Source: Apostichopus japonicus (taxonomy: Eukaryota > Echinodermata > Holothuroidea > Aspidochirotida > Stichopodidae). Taken from it: 64,000 nucleotides of DNA. The position numbers and the translations under genes were made by a program. The DNA is taken from positions 15,904,501 through 15,968,500 of the forward strand of contig NC_092570.1 of the NCBI RefSeq assembly GCF_037975245.1. Direction: 5' to 3'. This document shows, one piece after another, positions 1-11,700 of this stretch. The notes beneath the pieces were generated by a model, which worked only from the letters and a program-made list of their open reading frames with translations, did no database searches and was not told where the DNA came from. Position 1 is the first letter of the stretch; each line of letters opens with the position of its first letter.

Positions 1-24
1 TTGCCCCCCCTGGATCCGCCAGTG
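1..24. mobile_element. Right end of a truncated hAT-like nonautonomous element
   Basis: The window opens on a C-tract followed by the terminal sequence ggatccgccagtg. The same terminus closes the complete 1-kb element at 58627-59634, which has 8-bp target duplications. Only the end lies in the window, so its length and left end are unknown. Confidence 0.55.
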
Positions 25-613
25 TGGACAACCAATATATAAAAACCTCCTTCAACCCCTAATAGACAGGTCAAAATTGCACGAGTAGAAGAAAGTATGA
101 TGAAGAAGGTTGGTGAGGAAATTTTCGAAAATTCAGACACAGTTAATTATTGGTGTACAAATATTAAAACCTCTTATAATGGCTATTATAAAACTTGGTT
201 GAAGGAAATGATAAATACCAGATATTTCCGATATCAGGTATATCGAAACCGAACACTACACACATAGGCGTAGGTCCCGTAGGAGGCGGAGGCTGCAGCC
301 CCCCCCCCCCCCCGCAACCATTTTTTCCCATTTTTTCGGGCACCTACTGAAAGAAAAATAAATAGCTATGAATAGCTTAAAAATGATCTCCTTGGTAATT
401 AAAATAAAGTTCTAAGCTTGGCCGACATTACTACTGTAAAAGAGAGTTTTGACATAAATGGATCTGTATGCTTTTTCTCCATCTACATAAGACATTTCGT
501 TGCTTACATTAGCATCCGGCGGTATACTGTGCAACTTTCACGGACCGTAAGGTACACGATGCCATGCAATGTAATGAGCGATGCTTGCTTATATGATATT
601 GACGGAAGCAGGA
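25..613. other. Noncoding, no gene recognised
   Basis: AT-rich sequence with a C14 tract near 300-313. The longest open frames here are short, low-complexity or run into the adjoining repeat. I see no homology or splice pattern supporting a gene. Confidence 0.5.
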
Positions 614-1461
614 CACTTCGCCCAACAACCATTTCGCCCAACTGCCATTTCGCCCAACCTTACCATTTCGCCCAACCAGCCTGGTCATTTCGCCCAACCA
701 GCCTGGTCATTTCGCCCAACCTTGATTAAATATGATACTTCAAAAGGAAACGTTCAGGAATTGTTAACGTTACAGGATACAAACCGAATATTAAGGAAAC
801 TTGAGGATCGATCAGTGTGTTAGGTGTTAAGGAAACTTGATGTCGTGGTTAAATTGATTAGGCCTACTTATGTGATTACATATGTGGTTACATTGATAAA
901 GTGGTTACATTGATTAAATATAGTACTTCAATATTACGGACGGGTTTTATATATATATATTTTTTTCAATTTAATAAGGAAACGTTCGGGAATTGTTAGT
1001 CAGTAGGATGGATCAATGTTTTAGGGGTTAGGTTTGATAGGTTTTTATGAAGACCGATTCCCCTGTGTTTGTATAATAATATAACTTCCATTGTATGAGT
1101 AAACGCCTAAAGTAGTGTAATCCTCCCATTATACCCGAAATAACTGCTCAGACTCCGATCGATATCGAGCGGACCTCACTTTTTTATTTACCTATTACGA
1201 AGTAACCTAACCCAAAATAAATCAAATTGAACTAGTGGAAAAGAAAAAGTAATATTATTCTGACTGAATATTAGTAAAAATAAGGTTGGGCGAAATGACC
1301 ATGCTGGTTGGGCGAAATGACCATGCTGGTTGGGCGAAATGACCATGATGGTTGGGCGAAATGACCATGCTGGTTGGGCGAAATGACCAGGCTGGTTGGG
1401 CGAAATGACCAGGCTGGTTGGGCGAAATGGCAGTTGGGCGAAATGGTTGTTGGGCGAAGTG
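614..1461. mobile_element. Foldback element with tandem-repeat inverted termini
   Basis: The left end (614-721) is a run of the motif tttcgcccaac, spaced about 14-22 bp. The right end (1284-1461) is its reverse complement, with two to three extra units. The outermost parts match exactly in inverted orientation, including the odd order of spacer variants (aacaacc, actgcc, ccagcctggtc). The 560-bp middle is AT-rich with no convincing ORF. This architecture is that of a foldback DNA transposon or MITE. I could not find a clear target-site duplication, so family assignment is open. Confidence 0.65.
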
Positions 1462-1679
1462 ACTAGAAAGCATATTGACATCGATATGCTGAACGCGCGC
1501 AAAGCGCGCAAAAAATTTCGGCTTTTTTTCGGGTAAGTCGTTACAGCCCCAAATCCAATTAGGCTCTTACGCCTTTGACTACACACATAGACAGTTTTTT
1601 GAGGCTGTTCATCGTGGAACATGCATTTCAATGCTCACTGATGTGATGTTATATCTGCTCTTTGCTTTACAAATTCGAA

Positions 1680-1925
1680 CAGGCGTGTAGCGAGTAATTG
1701 CCAAGGGAGGGGCGAAGCCTGTAGGCAAACTATCTAAGCGAAGCTCCACCATGGTTGGCGCGAAGCGTACAAGAAAAATTTTGGCTGAAAATGCCTCCCA
1801 GATCGCTGGAAATGACACTTCCCAGGCCTTGTAAGCTGCATCTAAGCATTGTCTATTTTGAAATTACTAGCGATGTCATAAAGAAAATTTGCTCGGGGGG
1901 GGGGGGGGGCGGTCGTCCCCTTCCC
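1680..1925 (+). mobile_element. hAT-like MITE (CAGGCG family), right end degraded
   Basis: It starts with caggcgtgtag and continues with the internal signature shared by copies at 19368, 46727 and 58176: ctatctaagcg, a ccacc...ttggcgcg block, tacaagaaaa and cctcccagatcgctgg. A G-tract lies near the right end. The expected terminal ctacgagcctg is missing, so the right end is truncated or diverged. Confidence 0.6.
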
Positions 1926-1930
1926 GAAAT

Positions 1931-2495
1931 GCGTCATGTTCCCCGACGACTCTGTCGAGTTCAAGACCAGCCACAGTTGGTTCCATATAGCACAATTGTA
2001 CTACAATTTGTACAATTGTTTAAAGCTTCCATACACACACGCGTTATGATAGACCATATATAGTATTTATATAGATACATTAGTGAGAGAGGAAAAATGG
2101 AAACGTCAAAAATGGAGTTGTCGGTGTAAGGGGTAGGGTGAGGCGCACACCCCCTCCGTAATCCTTGATCTGTCACTGGCTACCCTGTGTATATAATAGG
2201 GATCAGCGCTTTAACTTTGACTGTTCCTCTTTCTCTTCCCGAGGTCTTGGCTATCTTCTACTCCCTCCTTTTCTTCTTTTTCTCTCTTTTTTCTTTTTCT
2301 TTTCCTTTCCTTTCTCTCCTCCTTTTCTTTTTCGCCCTCCTTTTCCCTTTTTTCTTCTCTTTTTTTCTCTCCTCTTTTCCTTACCCGGGGCGCGCGCGCC
2401 CCCAACGCCCCCCTGGATACGCACCTGATAAAAGGGAAGTGCTACTGAACATATCCAAATATGCTTATCATTATTATTATTATTATATATGTATA
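1931..2495. other. Intergenic with two solo MITE ends and a pyrimidine tract
   Basis: No gene is seen. A MITE-like right terminus (gatctgtcactg) ends at about 2178. Another (ggatacgcacctg) ends at about 2427. Between them, 2222-2385 is a T/C-rich low-complexity tract that opens frames on both strands without being coding. Confidence 0.4.
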
Positions 2496-2499
2496 TATA

Positions 2500-2875
2500 T
2501 ATATAAATGAAAATCGTAATGAGTTGGAAAATCAAGAACAGTGAAAAAACTTTCAGCCTCCACCGGGATTCGAACCACGGGCTTCCGCTCTGTACGCGGA
2601 CACCCTAACCACTAGGCTATGGACGCTGATTGTATGTCCAGAGGTTCGAAACCGGTAAGGAAGTTCGTAATTCCACTGTAGGCGTTTGTCACCTGTATCG
2701 AAAAATACTAGTTCTGTTTTTGGTGACATATTTTGCCTTACACTAGAGATCAAACATGATGCTAACCAACTCGAAATCATTTGTGATTCCTAAAGCCGGA
2801 TCTCGAAAGAGATACTTTGAACAGACTTTATGTTAATGCAATGGAGGTAAACGACAAAGGCAAATGAATATATAC
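2500..2875 (-). repeat. Dispersed 373-bp repeat with tRNA-like module (minus copy)
   Basis: Reverse-complement copy of the unit tandemly repeated at 61714-62956. The tRNA-like part spans 2556-2626 and has a B-box (ggttcgaatcc when read on the minus strand) and an A-box-like tagcctagtgg. It is probably a tRNA-derived SINE or a unit containing one, not a functional tRNA. Confidence 0.6.
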
Positions 2876-2877
2876 AA

Positions 2878-2992
2878 ATGAAAATCGTATTGAGTTGGAA
2901 AATCAAGAACAGTGAAAAACTTTCAGCCTCCACCGGGATTCGAACCACGGGCCTTCCGCTCTGTACGCGGACACCCTAACCACTAGGCTATA
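2878..2992 (-). repeat. Second partial copy of the tRNA-like repeat
   Basis: It repeats the 2515-2615 sequence, including the B-box on the minus strand. It breaks off inside the A-box, where an AT microsatellite begins. Confidence 0.55.
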
Positions 2993-3921
<929 letters not shown>

Positions 3922-5547
3922 TTACCGTCCCTGCTTGTTAACTTTGGCATACAACGAGCTGGGGTCCTCTTCTGTTGAAGATGAAGTGTTTTTGTTTTGT
4001 AGGTGTTGGCTGTCTTGAGAGAATTCATCTTCGCTTCTACCGCCCTTATTAATTGAGGCATACAACGAGCTGAAATCCTCTTCTGTTGAAGGCGAAGAGC
4101 ATCCTTCTTCCTTTAGATGTTGCTCATCGTCAGAGCATCCCTCCTGGAACCTGGGATTTTCCTGACCACCAGAAATGGTTGTGTCTTCTGTTGGTCTCTT
4201 GACATCTCCCTCAATCAATGCGTAGACATCATCCCATGAACTTATTGAAGAACAAACTCCAGGTAGGGAAGCAGTGTCCAAGTCCGAATCTTTCACTGGA
4301 CAACCAGGAGGAACCAAATCATCACCATGATCCTCATACACTGGATGACTTCTTCCAAGCGTAGTCGTAACTTCATCTTGATTTGAAATTTTCTTTTCAT
4401 ATGCGTGTCCGCTGACTGATCTATCGTTGTCCGTACGGGTTTTGGATGTGCTAGGGAGGATTCCGTTGTGATGTTCCGTTCTTCGTTCGCTTCCGTTGCT
4501 GAGTAATAGTGTATTGTTGGCATTGCCAACAAGAAAGGCAGAATTTCGTTGCACTGATCCTGCTGAGAATTCTTCACCTCTCCTCAAATTGTCAGATTTG
4601 TATTTCCATCTACATACAACTAGGGCAACCAAAGTAAGCATTATGAATATGCAAATAATGGCCAAAACGACTTTCACTATATTTGAAGAAGAAGGAGTGG
4701 TTTGATCTAAGTTGATAAAGACAGGCGTAGTTGATATCCCGTTTGTTACTTTTTGAACATCAGAACTGGGAAATTGTCGACTTGCTTCTTGATTTGGAAT
4801 GTCAGTCACTGTTGAACTACTACACGAGATGAGGTGACTACTTGAAGTGGCGATGATTGAATCATTTTGAGATATACCAACTGGCCCTATTGAACACCGC
4901 TTAGTACCTCTTCTATGTGGAAGTGTTACAAAACAATCATATCTAACATTTACATCAGTAGACACGTTGTACCTCACTAAAACTTGTTGTATCTCCTTTC
5001 CTGGGCGTTGAATAGTTTCGATATTGCTCAAAACATTGCCCACCGAGGAACCCTCATCGGTCAATACCCACTGGCACCCGTTTCCTTGGCTTGCGCAGTA
5101 ACATGACACTAGAAACCAGTCACCATCCTTGTACGGCTGCCCTACTGTACCGTTGCGAAAACAGCGAGGACCGTTATCGTTTTGAATGTTCAAATGTAGA
5201 GAGGTTACCTCCTTTACCTGTCTCCCATTCCTACAAGTCAACGTAACTATACATATCAGCTCGCGGTCACTTATTTTTACCCTCTGAAATGTGTATTGAA
5301 TACTTGTTTGGTTGTTACTTTCAAAGAGCAACAGTCCCCTGGTATCCTCAATTCGCATGCCATCAATCGGTAAATCACCAGCGTACGAACAAATGACTGC
5401 AACATCCTCTTCACCAAGAAATATGACTTCATTCACATCGGTATCCAATAACTCAAATGTTATTTGACCTGTGCAGGACGACAGAAGGAAGAAATATAAG
5501 CAGCAATGGATATGAAAAGTTTTCTCAGTTGCTTTAGTTCCTCCCAT
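3922..5547 (-). CDS. Ig-like type I receptor with duplicated ITIM-like tail motifs
   Basis: A 541-residue intronless ORF. The start is supported by a hydrophobic signal peptide (about residues 11-25) ending before TGQITFELLD. An Ig-like domain follows (about 28-122, C53 and C99), where the usual DxGxYxC is replaced by ISDRELIC. The second module begins at C129 with CFRNGTVGQPYKDGDW, includes C149, C151, C158, C205 and C218, and is shared with the paralogues. A Ser/Thr-rich stalk leads to a single membrane helix (about 291-313). The 228-residue tail has two canonical ITIM-like motifs, SLYASI (Y496) and SLYAKV (Y533), inside a duplicated STEEDxSSLYAxxNKxGR segment. It also contains VYALI, AYEKKI and VYEDH tyrosines. 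Known ITIMs recruit SH2 phosphatases, so an inhibitory surface receptor role is inferred. Ligand and specific function are unknown. Confidence 0.82.
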   Translation of the reverse strand: MGGTKATEKTFHIHCCLYFFLLSSCTGQITFELLDTDVNEVIFLGEEDVAVICSYAGDLPIDGMRIEDTRGLLLFESNNQTSIQYTFQRVKISDRELICIVTLTCRNGRQVKEVTSLHLNIQNDNGPRCFRNGTVGQPYKDGDWFLVSCYCASQGNGCQWVLTDEGSSVGNVLSNIETIQRPGKEIQQVLVRYNVSTDVNVRYDCFVTLPHRRGTKRCSIGPVGISQNDSIIATSSSHLISCSSSTVTDIPNQEASRQFPSSDVQKVTNGISTTPVFINLDQTTPSSSNIVKVVLAIICIFIMLTLVALVVCRWKYKSDNLRRGEEFSAGSVQRNSAFLVGNANNTLLLSNGSERRTEHHNGILPSTSKTRTDNDRSVSGHAYEKKISNQDEVTTTLGRSHPVYEDHGDDLVPPGCPVKDSDLDTASLPGVCSSISSWDDVYALIEGDVKRPTEDTTISGGQENPRFQEGCSDDEQHLKEEGCSSPSTEEDFSSLYASINKGGRSEDEFSQDSQHLQNKNTSSSTEEDPSSLYAKVNKQGR

Positions 5548-6039
5548 TCTCAGTAGATGTAAAATGACTTTGACGTAGTCAAGATCTTCCTTACGTACAA
5601 TGAGTCATGGACGCGACCTCTGCTTAACTTGATTGAAACTCCAGTACGAGAAATATCTTTACTGAAGTAAACCTTTTTTTCTTGTCTTTCAAAATACGAA
5701 TTCGGCCTCTCTAGACAGTTATAACAACGCATTAACTTCCAAAACCGGTATTTCACAACTGGTTCATTGTATCAAGTGCCATTGTCGTGGGTAGTTTGTT
5801 GAACGCATCGGCAGATATACGGATCCTATTATTTGGTTAACAGTCATACAAGTTCTTTTAGATTGTGCAGTCATGTACACAATCATATTTGTTTGATAAA
5901 GACGACACGCCGTGCAAAATAAAGAAAACACCAGTTAGTCATTATTTCAGCCGATTGGTCTACCAATTTCTGGTGTGTGCCAAAAAATAACGCCGAACAA
6001 CTTTGAAGCTGTTCATTACAAGAAAGGGGGAAATAGGTG
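5548..6039. other. Upstream region of the first receptor gene
   Basis: AT-rich sequence that should contain the promoter and 5' UTR of the minus-strand receptor. I cannot place a TATA box or start site with confidence, and no gene is seen. Confidence 0.35.
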
Positions 6040-7900
6040 CAGGAAACATTATAACCTGTCTGTCCTTGACTTTTCTGAAACATGGCTCAATGACAATTGA
6101 TATCCGCAGGAAATGTCCTTGAGTAATTATAAACATTCATTGAAATTTATCCAAAGACAAGAAGAAGAAAACGTGTAGGATTGTTGTTTGAGTAACGAGT
6201 TTCAGTATACCTTTCTTAGAGACCTTCCTTATTTAAACATCGATATTGAATGCATTTGTTATAGAATTGTGTCTTCCTACATTGAAGCACGAAGTCGTAG
6301 TGGGAGTGGTGTATCGTCATACTGACGGCAACACTGCTAGATTCCATGATTACCTGTATGCTGTTCTTAGTAAGATTTCATTAGAAGGTCATTATTTTTA
6401 TGTAAATGGTGACTTTAATATAGACCTCTGTAAGTCAAACTCATCTGAGAATGTTCATAGTATCGTTGCTTGTGGGTTTAGTCCAACCGTCAACAAGAGT
6501 GACAAGCAGTACAGCTAAATAATCACCAAATGTCAACGAAATTGATTCCAAACTCATATTGACGTATCTGGTACTCTAATAACGGACATTGTCGTGACCG
6601 TTTTCCCATTTTCATAAATTCATCACTACAGACAAAAAATTTTGAGAATGAACCAATCTATAACCGCAGTTATTCTAATTGCAACACACACCGTTCTGTA
6701 CCACGCATTGAGGGTGCTGATTGGCATGAAGATTATAAAGGAAAGACACCAATCTAGCGTTTGAAACTTTCATTCAAACCTTTCTTCCAACGTACAATGA
6801 AAGTTTCCCAATCATAAAACAAAACATAGGAAGGAGAAAAATAATTGGATTACAAGAGACATTATCAGCTCAATCAAAACTAAAAATAAGCTCTACAATG
6901 ATTATTTGAAAAATACTTACACAAACAAACAAACCTACAACAATTACCGTAACAAACTGTTAATCTTATTTAATCATATTTCAAGCATAGCATAGCAAAG
7001 GAAATGTACTATACTGAATTGTTTAACATATCTAACCATGACAGCAATCGAACATGGCAAAACATTAATGTTAATCAAGGGAGATCACAATACAGTTATA
7101 TTGACCCGTTTATTAATGGTGATTCCATGATTTCGGATCCAAACATGCACAATTCCTTACGCTTTAAATGATTTCTTCGTTAACTTTGGTCCATCACTTG
7201 CATCCAAACTTCCACAAACTACACGCCTGAAGGAACTAATGCCAAAGTAAAAGTCCAGTTCGTTCTTTCTTTCAGCCGTTCGTAAAGACGAGCTCGCCAA
7301 TGTGTCTTTGGAGTTTCTACACCCAAATAAATCTGCTGGCTAAGATGGTTTCCGGCCTTTGCTGATTCATTAGATTATTCCGAAAATTTCCGTACTATTG
7401 ACATAGATTTGTTTTAACTTGTCGTTGACAAATTACACAAGGCTATTGACAACAATAATATATCTATTGGGGTGTCTCTTGACTTGTTAAAGGTAATTGA
7501 CACGATTAACCATGGTATTCTTTTTACAGAAACGTGTACGCTTTGGTATTACAGGTATTTACCTAGAATGGTTTGAAAATATCTCTCTGAAAGGGTTATC
7601 TTTTAACAATGCAATGTCTAAGTTAAAAACAGTAAGATATTGTGTACCGCAAGGCTCAATTCTTGGGACGTTACTATTAATCTGTATGAATGATATTTCC
7701 TTGATCTCTAAGAAAGCACAACTAGTACTCTTTGCTGATTACACGAATATTTTCTCAGTTACGCAAATGACCTTACCAACTTCAAAGTACTGTTGTTAAT
7801 GAGCTAAGCATCTTTTCCGATTGGTTCATAGCGAACAAGTGATCTCTTAACATCAGTAAAACAAACTTTTATCGTATTCAATAATCCTTATGATCACGTT
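6040..7900 (+). pseudogene. Decayed non-LTR retrotransposon (endonuclease and RT remnants)
   Basis: Two surviving fragments lie in the order expected for a LINE. At 6246-6518 there is an endonuclease-like stretch with VVGVVYRHTDGN and YVNGDFNID. At 7497-7799 there is a reverse-transcriptase stretch with VPQGSILGTLLL and an altered catalytic box, FADYTNIF instead of FADDT. Upstream, near 6060-6090, a sequence reading like LDFSETWLN fits the start of the endonuclease. Multiple stops and frameshifts separate the fragments, so this is an old, dead copy. Confidence 0.65.
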
Positions 7901-10900
7901 TTTAATACCTCCATAAATATGTATAAGTTTAAACCAGTTGAAAGTGTTAGGCCTACATTTCTTGCTGTTATAATTGACTCTATAAGCTTACTTGGCACGA
8001 GCACATCAGTCAGATATCTTAACAAATTGCCAAAAGAGTTGGTGTAGTTGGCAGATTAAGACATGCCTTACCAATAGTGATTCTTTGTTCAATTTACATC
8101 ACTCTTGTGTATCTTCATCTTATGTGTTGTTCCACAGCATGGTCTTGTATAAGAACCTCTGACATTCATTTGCTGGTTGTTTTTTTTAAAAAAAGGGTTT
8201 ATTCGCCACATTTCGTTTTCCAGACCTCGTGATCATATCTAACAAGTTATATTAGTTGCTTAATCTTTTGAAACTTTGAGATATGATCAATCTTAATGTT
8301 GCATCATTCACATGTCGATCCATGTACATGATGTACATCGTATTACCTACAACGTTTTCACAATTCTTTACATAAAATTCCTAATAATAGTTCACAACTA
8401 TTTTACCCGTCAGTATTAACTCTTACACACTATTGTGACCCGTACTACAGGAAATCTGTGTTTGTTTAAAAAAAACTTGTCTTGTTGTTTGCTGGTTTCC
8501 CTTATATCTTGCTGACGTTAAAAGCTTGAGTACTGCTGGCGCTATTCATAAATAAATTGACGGAACTTATATAGCCCTAACTATAGATTTTGCATTTACA
8601 AGCAAAATATATCGAATCCCTTTGGTTTACGTGACTTCCGAAAAAAAAATGACATCGAAGAATACACACACATGTGATGCAAAAGACCCAGAGGTGCAAG
8701 TGAGTAACTCAACGTAATGTCCTTTTAGCTAGATGAGGAGGATATAACCAGACATGTGGCCGTGACCCCTGTTAAACTTCTGTGCCATCACCAATATGTG
8801 CACAAACGTCACACCTTACGTGACATGAGGGTTATGTCACCCTTAAATGTTTGGTGCTCTAGCTCCTTAAATTGTGGGATGGCACATACACTGTGTCGTG
8901 TCATGATGTGAATGTCTTTGGTCAAGGGGCCGACAGTTTCTTCGTTATTAACGGTCTTAATGAGTCTTCTCATAACCACTGTCACTAGTCGATGAACATT
9001 CTTGCCAAAGAAACTTTTTCGAGAAGTCTATACACACATGAAAGCAATGTATTCATAATGTATGTAGGGGTAGACGATAAGATATGAAAATGAACGACGA
9101 ATGGTTACAAAACCTGCGTAGTTTTACTGTAGGAAGGACAAACACTGAATGATAAAAAACTTCTCTATACGTATTCGAGGTAATCGATCTACATCGATTC
9201 CAGATCGATCATAACTCGAAGCTGATTCATGGTGGCTTTACGTGAGGTGTCTGTAACACCTTCCTGGTTTTAACCCCATGGAACTTACCTACTGTACGTG
9301 TGATAGAACAAGAATGAATAAAAAAAAATAAAACAAAAAACAAACAAAAAAACGCTACAATACGGTTCACCCTTTAATTAATCTCACACGTCTACATATC
9401 TCAGATTAAGTTCCTGAGTCAAACTATTATGACACGTAATGTAACATACACAATCACGTGAACAGTTGAACGCTTTTCGCACCGTAAATAACAGTGTTCT
9501 TTTGTTGCTCGTTCGTGTTAAATGCATATTTTTGCTTAAAATATTTCTGTGTGTTGAATTCTTACTAAGCGACTTTGATATCTACACTTTTCAAAGCATA
9601 TGTGCATGTATTATACAAGCGCTGTAACTATTTCACGTCATTGAAGCTCACAATCTTAATTAACTATTAAGGCTAGCCGTCTGACTTATATAGACTTTTA
9701 GGACGAAACGAAACGTTTGTAGAGGTTCGACAAAACCTTTCAGTTGAGTGACTCTACAGAGAAGTGGATCATGGTAGGCATAATGGACGGCAAGCGAGTA
9801 CTTCATAACAAGTGTATATGAAAAGTGCAACTAATTTTACCGCAAGGTCGTGGTTGCCGTCTACAATGTATATATACCGGCATTGCTCTTAGTGTTATCT
9901 CGTGTTATGGTTGAATGAATATTAGAAGGAACTTGCCGATTGCGTTTCACAGTTGCTGTTCCTAGTTTACTAATATGCTATACATACTTGCCTTTAAAAA
10001 ATTGCCTTCGACATAAACTGATCGATGACCTTTGGTAAAAACGAGTACTTACAACGTCAATAAATGAATACAACAGGAGTCATAGTAATGAGCTATTGGC
10101 TTATATTTGTAACAATCCATGTGCATTTTTTGTAGGACTCAGTCTTCGGCCTCATTAAAATGATGTAACTTCTAAAGCAATATGTCGTACTTTCCATTCC
10201 AATTAAGTAACCTCAAACACTATTATAATAACAAACTAAACTTAGTAACAAACAAATAACGAAGGAAAATAACAAGATGATAAAAAGAGAATAGAATGAT
10301 TGGACTGTATAATGGTTTTGGAAATTTAGTTTTTCAAAAATACGACAGATTGGTTCAAACTTGTTTCTGTTTAATACATTTGACATTACTGATTACTTAT
10401 TTGGTATTGACAAGTTTGGATTTTTTTATGAGTTTTGATTAGCTTCTCTAAGTATATATTCTAGAAATTCAAGTATCGTAGTTGTCATTAATATTCAAAT
10501 CAATTCTAACACGTACGTTACCTATACGTTCTCAAGAACTTTACTTTATTAAAATGTCTACATTATAAACAATAGCTGCGGTGTCAAAAGTCAGAACTGG
10601 CACGGACTCCATTTTGGCACGGTAAAATCAAAGGCAATACTCTCTCGCAAAAACATTGTACCTGTGCGAGACGAGTAAAGGGAATGTTGCATTAAGCCAA
10701 AATATACAGCATCGATTTAAGATATCACCTTTCTGTGAACACTGCCATGCACTTGTTAAAAAATCTTTTGAACCATGAAAATTTGTAAACACCAAAAATG
10801 TCAATACCAAATATTCCTAAAATTGTTCAAAAAGCTTTCGTAAAATTTGGAAAAATTCAGCCTATCTATGTCGTAAGTGGTTTGTTAATATATACACGCT

Positions 10901-11700
10901 TTAACCATCGTTAAAGGTAAGCTTAACTAAAACACTAACCCATATTTAGTATGACGCGTTTATTGTTTTTGCAGACGTCTGTGACAGAAACGTCAACACG
11001 CTTAAAACATACTTAAAGCCAGGCGCTTGTGAATGACCAAAACAACTGTGTAAAATGTATAATATACAATGACTTTGTGAGAGTAATGACAAAGCTGCAA
11101 AAGATTTGTCATTTATAACAGCTAAATCTAGTTTAGGTCAATGTTACATGTTTAGCATGAAAGGTTTTCGTCAGTGAAAACTATGTTTATACAAGACTTT
11201 ATAGACCGTATCTAGGGCACAGTTACCTCAATGAACAATCAGGCAAACAAATGCAAGTGTACAATGATTTTTTTGGAAAGTGTGACACGACTAAGTTAAG
11301 TAGCTATATGATATTGTCAGGTGTCGTTAGGCGTGGATAGGGAACAGGACGCCCTTTGAAGCTTTTCAAAAATGAACGTATACATTCCAAGTCAAATAGG
11401 ATCGCATACGAATATACACATTGAACATGTGATATTTAATATTACCACACAATTAATGTAACCTCAAAACTTATATGGATAACAATAATAGTGATAATAA
11501 TAATAATAAGAAGAAGAAGAAAGAAATTTATAACGCCTCACCATCTAGAAGATTTATCTGCTTAAGGCGATGAACAAGTAATAAACCAAACAATGTTTGC
11601 AAAAATGAGTCTTTAAGCTTTTCATCGAAAGATACTGATGTCAAAAGCTTAGAAAGTGTAGGCAAATTGAAGAACCCCAAAAAGGGAGTTGTTACAATTG
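7901..11700. other. Long noncoding stretch, nothing recognised
   Basis: AT-rich intergenic DNA between the LINE relic and the second receptor gene. It contains a short A-rich run near 9320-9350 and a small AAT/AAG microsatellite near 11490-11522. No ORF over 60 codons has plausible composition or homology. Confidence 0.45.

Noticed and set aside
611-1461. CRISPR-like array of short repeats
   Set aside because: Spacers are themselves repetitive, the genome is eukaryotic, and the clusters are inverted copies of each other, which fits foldback termini.
2165-2535. Phe/Leu-rich and Lys/Glu-rich ORFs
   Set aside because: They arise from one pyrimidine-rich tract read on both strands, and have no homology or splice context.
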